Origin: Sutterella sp.
GTDB lineage: Bacteria; Pseudomonadota; Gammaproteobacteria; Burkholderiales; Burkholderiaceae_F
Direction: 5' to 3'
DNA length: 7,662 nucleotides
Assembly (NCBI GenBank): GCA_003543795.1
Contig: DNBE01000055.1
Location: 1 to 7,662, forward strand
Positions 6,230 to 7,662 of this stretch are shown piece by piece; the stretch's first letter is position 1; every line of letters starts with the position of its first letter. The notes beneath the pieces are model-generated. The model searched no databases, was not told where the DNA came from, and worked only from the letters and a program-made list of their open reading frames with translations. The translations under genes were made by a program, and so were the position numbers.

Positions 6230-7322
6230 GGACTCGCCCCGACTGTTTGCCGGTGCGATGAGCGGCACGAGTTTGGACGGCATCGATTGCGTCATTGTCG
6301 AAATCACCTCTCGTCAGATTAAAACGTTAAATCGCGCAAGCGTTCCTTTTTCACCCGCTTTTAAGCGCGACCTCGAAGCTTTGCTCGTTTCGGGTCCGGA
6401 CGAATTGCGTCGCGCGGCCCTTGCCTCGAACACCTTGGCCGAGCTTTATGCCGAAGCGTTTTACTTGGCGCTTAAAGACGCAAACTTAACGCCCTCATCC
6501 GTTACCGCGCTCGGCGCGCACGGCCAAACCGTGCGTCACGCCCCGCAAGAGGCTTTCTCCGTTCAACTTTTAAACGGCGCGAAACTCGCCCTTTGCGCGG
6601 GCGTTCCCGTCGTAACCGATTTCAGAAGCGCCGATATCGCGACGGGCGGCCAAGGGGCGCCTCTCGTTCCCGCGTTTCACGCCGAAATCTTCGCGCCTTT
6701 TATGCCTTGCGCCGTTTTAAATATCGGGGGCATCGCCAATTTAAGTTTTATCGGTCACGATTCGGTTTCGGGCTTTGATTGCGGGCCGGGCAATACCTTA
6801 ATCGATTACGTCGCGCGAAAAACCTTAGGAATGCCTTTTGATCGCGACGGACATCTGGCCGCCTCGGGCAAAGTTTCGAGCGAACTCTTGGACAAGATGC
6901 TGCGAGATCCGTACTTTGCCGCCCCGCCTCCTAAATCGACGGGTCGGGAATATTTCAACGAAGCCTGGCTTCAAGAAAAAACCAAAGACTTTAAAGATCT
7001 TTCACCTGAAGACCTTGCCGCGACGGTTACGGCTTTGACGGCGCAAGCCGTTTGTAAGGCTTTTTGCGACGCCAAAACGGACGCTCGCCGCCTTTTCGTT
7101 TGCGGAGGCGGCGCTTTAAATGGCGAACTTATGCGTCTTCTTCAAAAAGCGTTACCCGTTTGCGTGGTTTCATCAGAAGACGTCGGTATTCATCCGATGG
7201 ATGTCGAAGGCGCGGCTTTCGCCTGGCTTGCCGCGATGCGTGTTGACGGCCGCCCCGCGGGGCGTCCTGCCGTGACGGGCGCTTCAAGAGAAACGATTCT
7301 CGGCGCCCTTTATTTACCGTAA
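6210..7322 (+). CDS. anmK: Anhydro-N-acetylmuramic acid kinase
   Basis: AnmK opens the 1,6-anhydro ring of anhydro-MurNAc and phosphorylates it with ATP to MurNAc-6-phosphate, a cytoplasmic step of peptidoglycan recycling. It has the ASKHA kinase fold. Motifs seen: MSGTSLDGID (17-26), GAHGQTVRH (102-110), DFRSADIATGGQGAPLVP (137-154), NIGGIANLSF (171-180), GFDCGPGNTLID (188-199) with the likely catalytic Asp190, KSTGREYFN (242-250), CGGGALNG (298-305) and a C-terminal EGAAFAWLA (333-341). The length of 370 is normal. The start at ATG 6210 lies inside the peptidase gene and has no clear ribosome site. The next in-frame ATG (6258) is the Met of MSGTSLDG itself and would cut the first strand, so 6210 is preferred. 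The 20-base overlap with the murein endopeptidase gene indicates an operon joining wall cleavage to sugar salvage. The 3' end overlaps the convergent edge ORF by 9 bases. Confidence 0.97.
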   Translation: MRTKVLEDSPRLFAGAMSGTSLDGIDCVIVEITSRQIKTLNRASVPFSPAFKRDLEALLVSGPDELRRAALASNTLAELYAEAFYLALKDANLTPSSVTALGAHGQTVRHAPQEAFSVQLLNGAKLALCAGVPVVTDFRSADIATGGQGAPLVPAFHAEIFAPFMPCAVLNIGGIANLSFIGHDSVSGFDCGPGNTLIDYVARKTLGMPFDRDGHLAASGKVSSELLDKMLRDPYFAAPPPKSTGREYFNEAWLQEKTKDFKDLSPEDLAATVTALTAQAVCKAFCDAKTDARRLFVCGGGALNGELMRLLQKALPVCVVSSEDVGIHPMDVEGAAFAWLAAMRVDGRPAGRPAVTGASRETILGALYLP

Positions 7323-7652
7323 CGCGTTTTGTCCCGCAAAGGTTCTCGCTAACGCGAGCGCGGTAAGACTCAACTTTTTACTTCGAGCTTTCGAGATGAG
7401 CCCCGCTTTCACTCCGTACAAAGCGCCCGCCCAGGCGCCGAGCGCGGGACATGCTACTTTAAGACTTAAAACATCTTCCCAAGAAGCGCGAGCAAAAGCG
7501 TTCGCGAAAATAATCCGAACGCTTTCTCGCATCGTGCCCGGCCGTTCGGGCGCGAATACCTGCCCCTTTAATCGATACGCTTCAAGAATCGTATCGGTGA
7601 GCGCTAAGTCATAGTCTCTGGCAAAAGATACGAGCGTCTTTTTATCGGGCAC
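7314..7652 (-). CDS. Unrecognised protein, possibly partial at its 5' end
   Basis: I do not recognise this family. The 112 codons fill the last 340 bases with no competing gene, and their codon choice (GCG, CGC, TTA and CTC mixed) resembles the neighbours, so it is probably a real gene. The product is Ala- and Leu-rich and likely all-helical. It has a central stretch, about 64-85, with CPALGAWAGALYG, then a basic patch ARSKK (88-92) and an amphipathic tail. I see no clear signal peptide, metal site or nucleotide-binding motif. The GTG at 7652 is preceded by AAAGG with a 4-base spacer and is a possible start, but the frame stays open to the window edge. This may therefore be the C-terminal part of a longer protein. 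It converges with anmK and the two coding ends overlap by 9 bases, leaving no room for a terminator between them. Confidence 0.55.
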   Translation of the reverse strand: MPDKKTLVSFARDYDLALTDTILEAYRLKGQVFAPERPGTMRESVRIIFANAFARASWEDVLSLKVACPALGAWAGALYGVKAGLISKARSKKLSLTALALARTFAGQNALR

Positions 7653-7662
7653 GTCGCCTTTA

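Noticed and set aside
1..7662. CRISPR array, tRNA/rRNA genes, transposase or defence island
   Set aside because: No regularly spaced repeats, cloverleaf-like sequence, terminal inverted repeats or recognisable mobile or defence proteins were seen on either strand.

Overview
This window looks like ordinary chromosomal housekeeping DNA from a Gram-negative bacterium, most likely a betaproteobacterium of the order Burkholderiales. Three things suggest this: a TyrRS of the HIGH/KMSKS subtype common in that group, tyrS followed directly by dtd, and tyrS divergent from a MepM-like M23 endopeptidase followed by anmK. A Sutterellaceae-type gut lineage is a guess from overall impression only. The coding DNA is CpG-rich. 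The two real intergenic gaps (115 and 128 bases) are clearly AT-rich. I see no tRNA, rRNA, insertion sequence, prophage, CRISPR array or defence gene.

The left and middle part (1 to 4613) is a train of six minus-strand genes, read from right to left. tyrS (tyrosyl-tRNA synthetase) and dtd (D-aminoacyl-tRNA deacylase) overlap by ATGA. After a 115-base gap with a candidate promoter and a 15-base palindrome come nrdR (ribonucleotide reductase repressor), ribD (riboflavin deaminase/reductase), ribE (riboflavin synthase) and an Old Yellow Enzyme family flavoprotein. The last of these runs off the left edge. nrdR and ribD abut exactly, ribD and ribE are 3 bases apart, and ribE and the flavoprotein are 14 bases apart, so these four look like one operon.

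The right part starts at the AT-rich divergent gap 4614-4741. On the plus strand it carries a membrane-anchored M23 murein endopeptidase with a GTG start, then anmK (1,6-anhydro-MurNAc kinase), which overlaps it by 20 bases. This pairs cell-wall cleavage with cell-wall recycling. At the right edge an unrecognised minus-strand ORF converges on anmK and overlaps its end by 9 bases.

Functionally the window combines tyrosine charging with D-Tyr proofreading, dNTP-linked regulation with flavin synthesis and a flavin user, and peptidoglycan hydrolysis with sugar salvage. I did not find a clearly new system. The points most worth checking are the flavoprotein at the end of the riboflavin operon (with Asp at the usual flavin-proximal Cys position), the palindrome in the nrdR leader, and the unidentified edge ORF.
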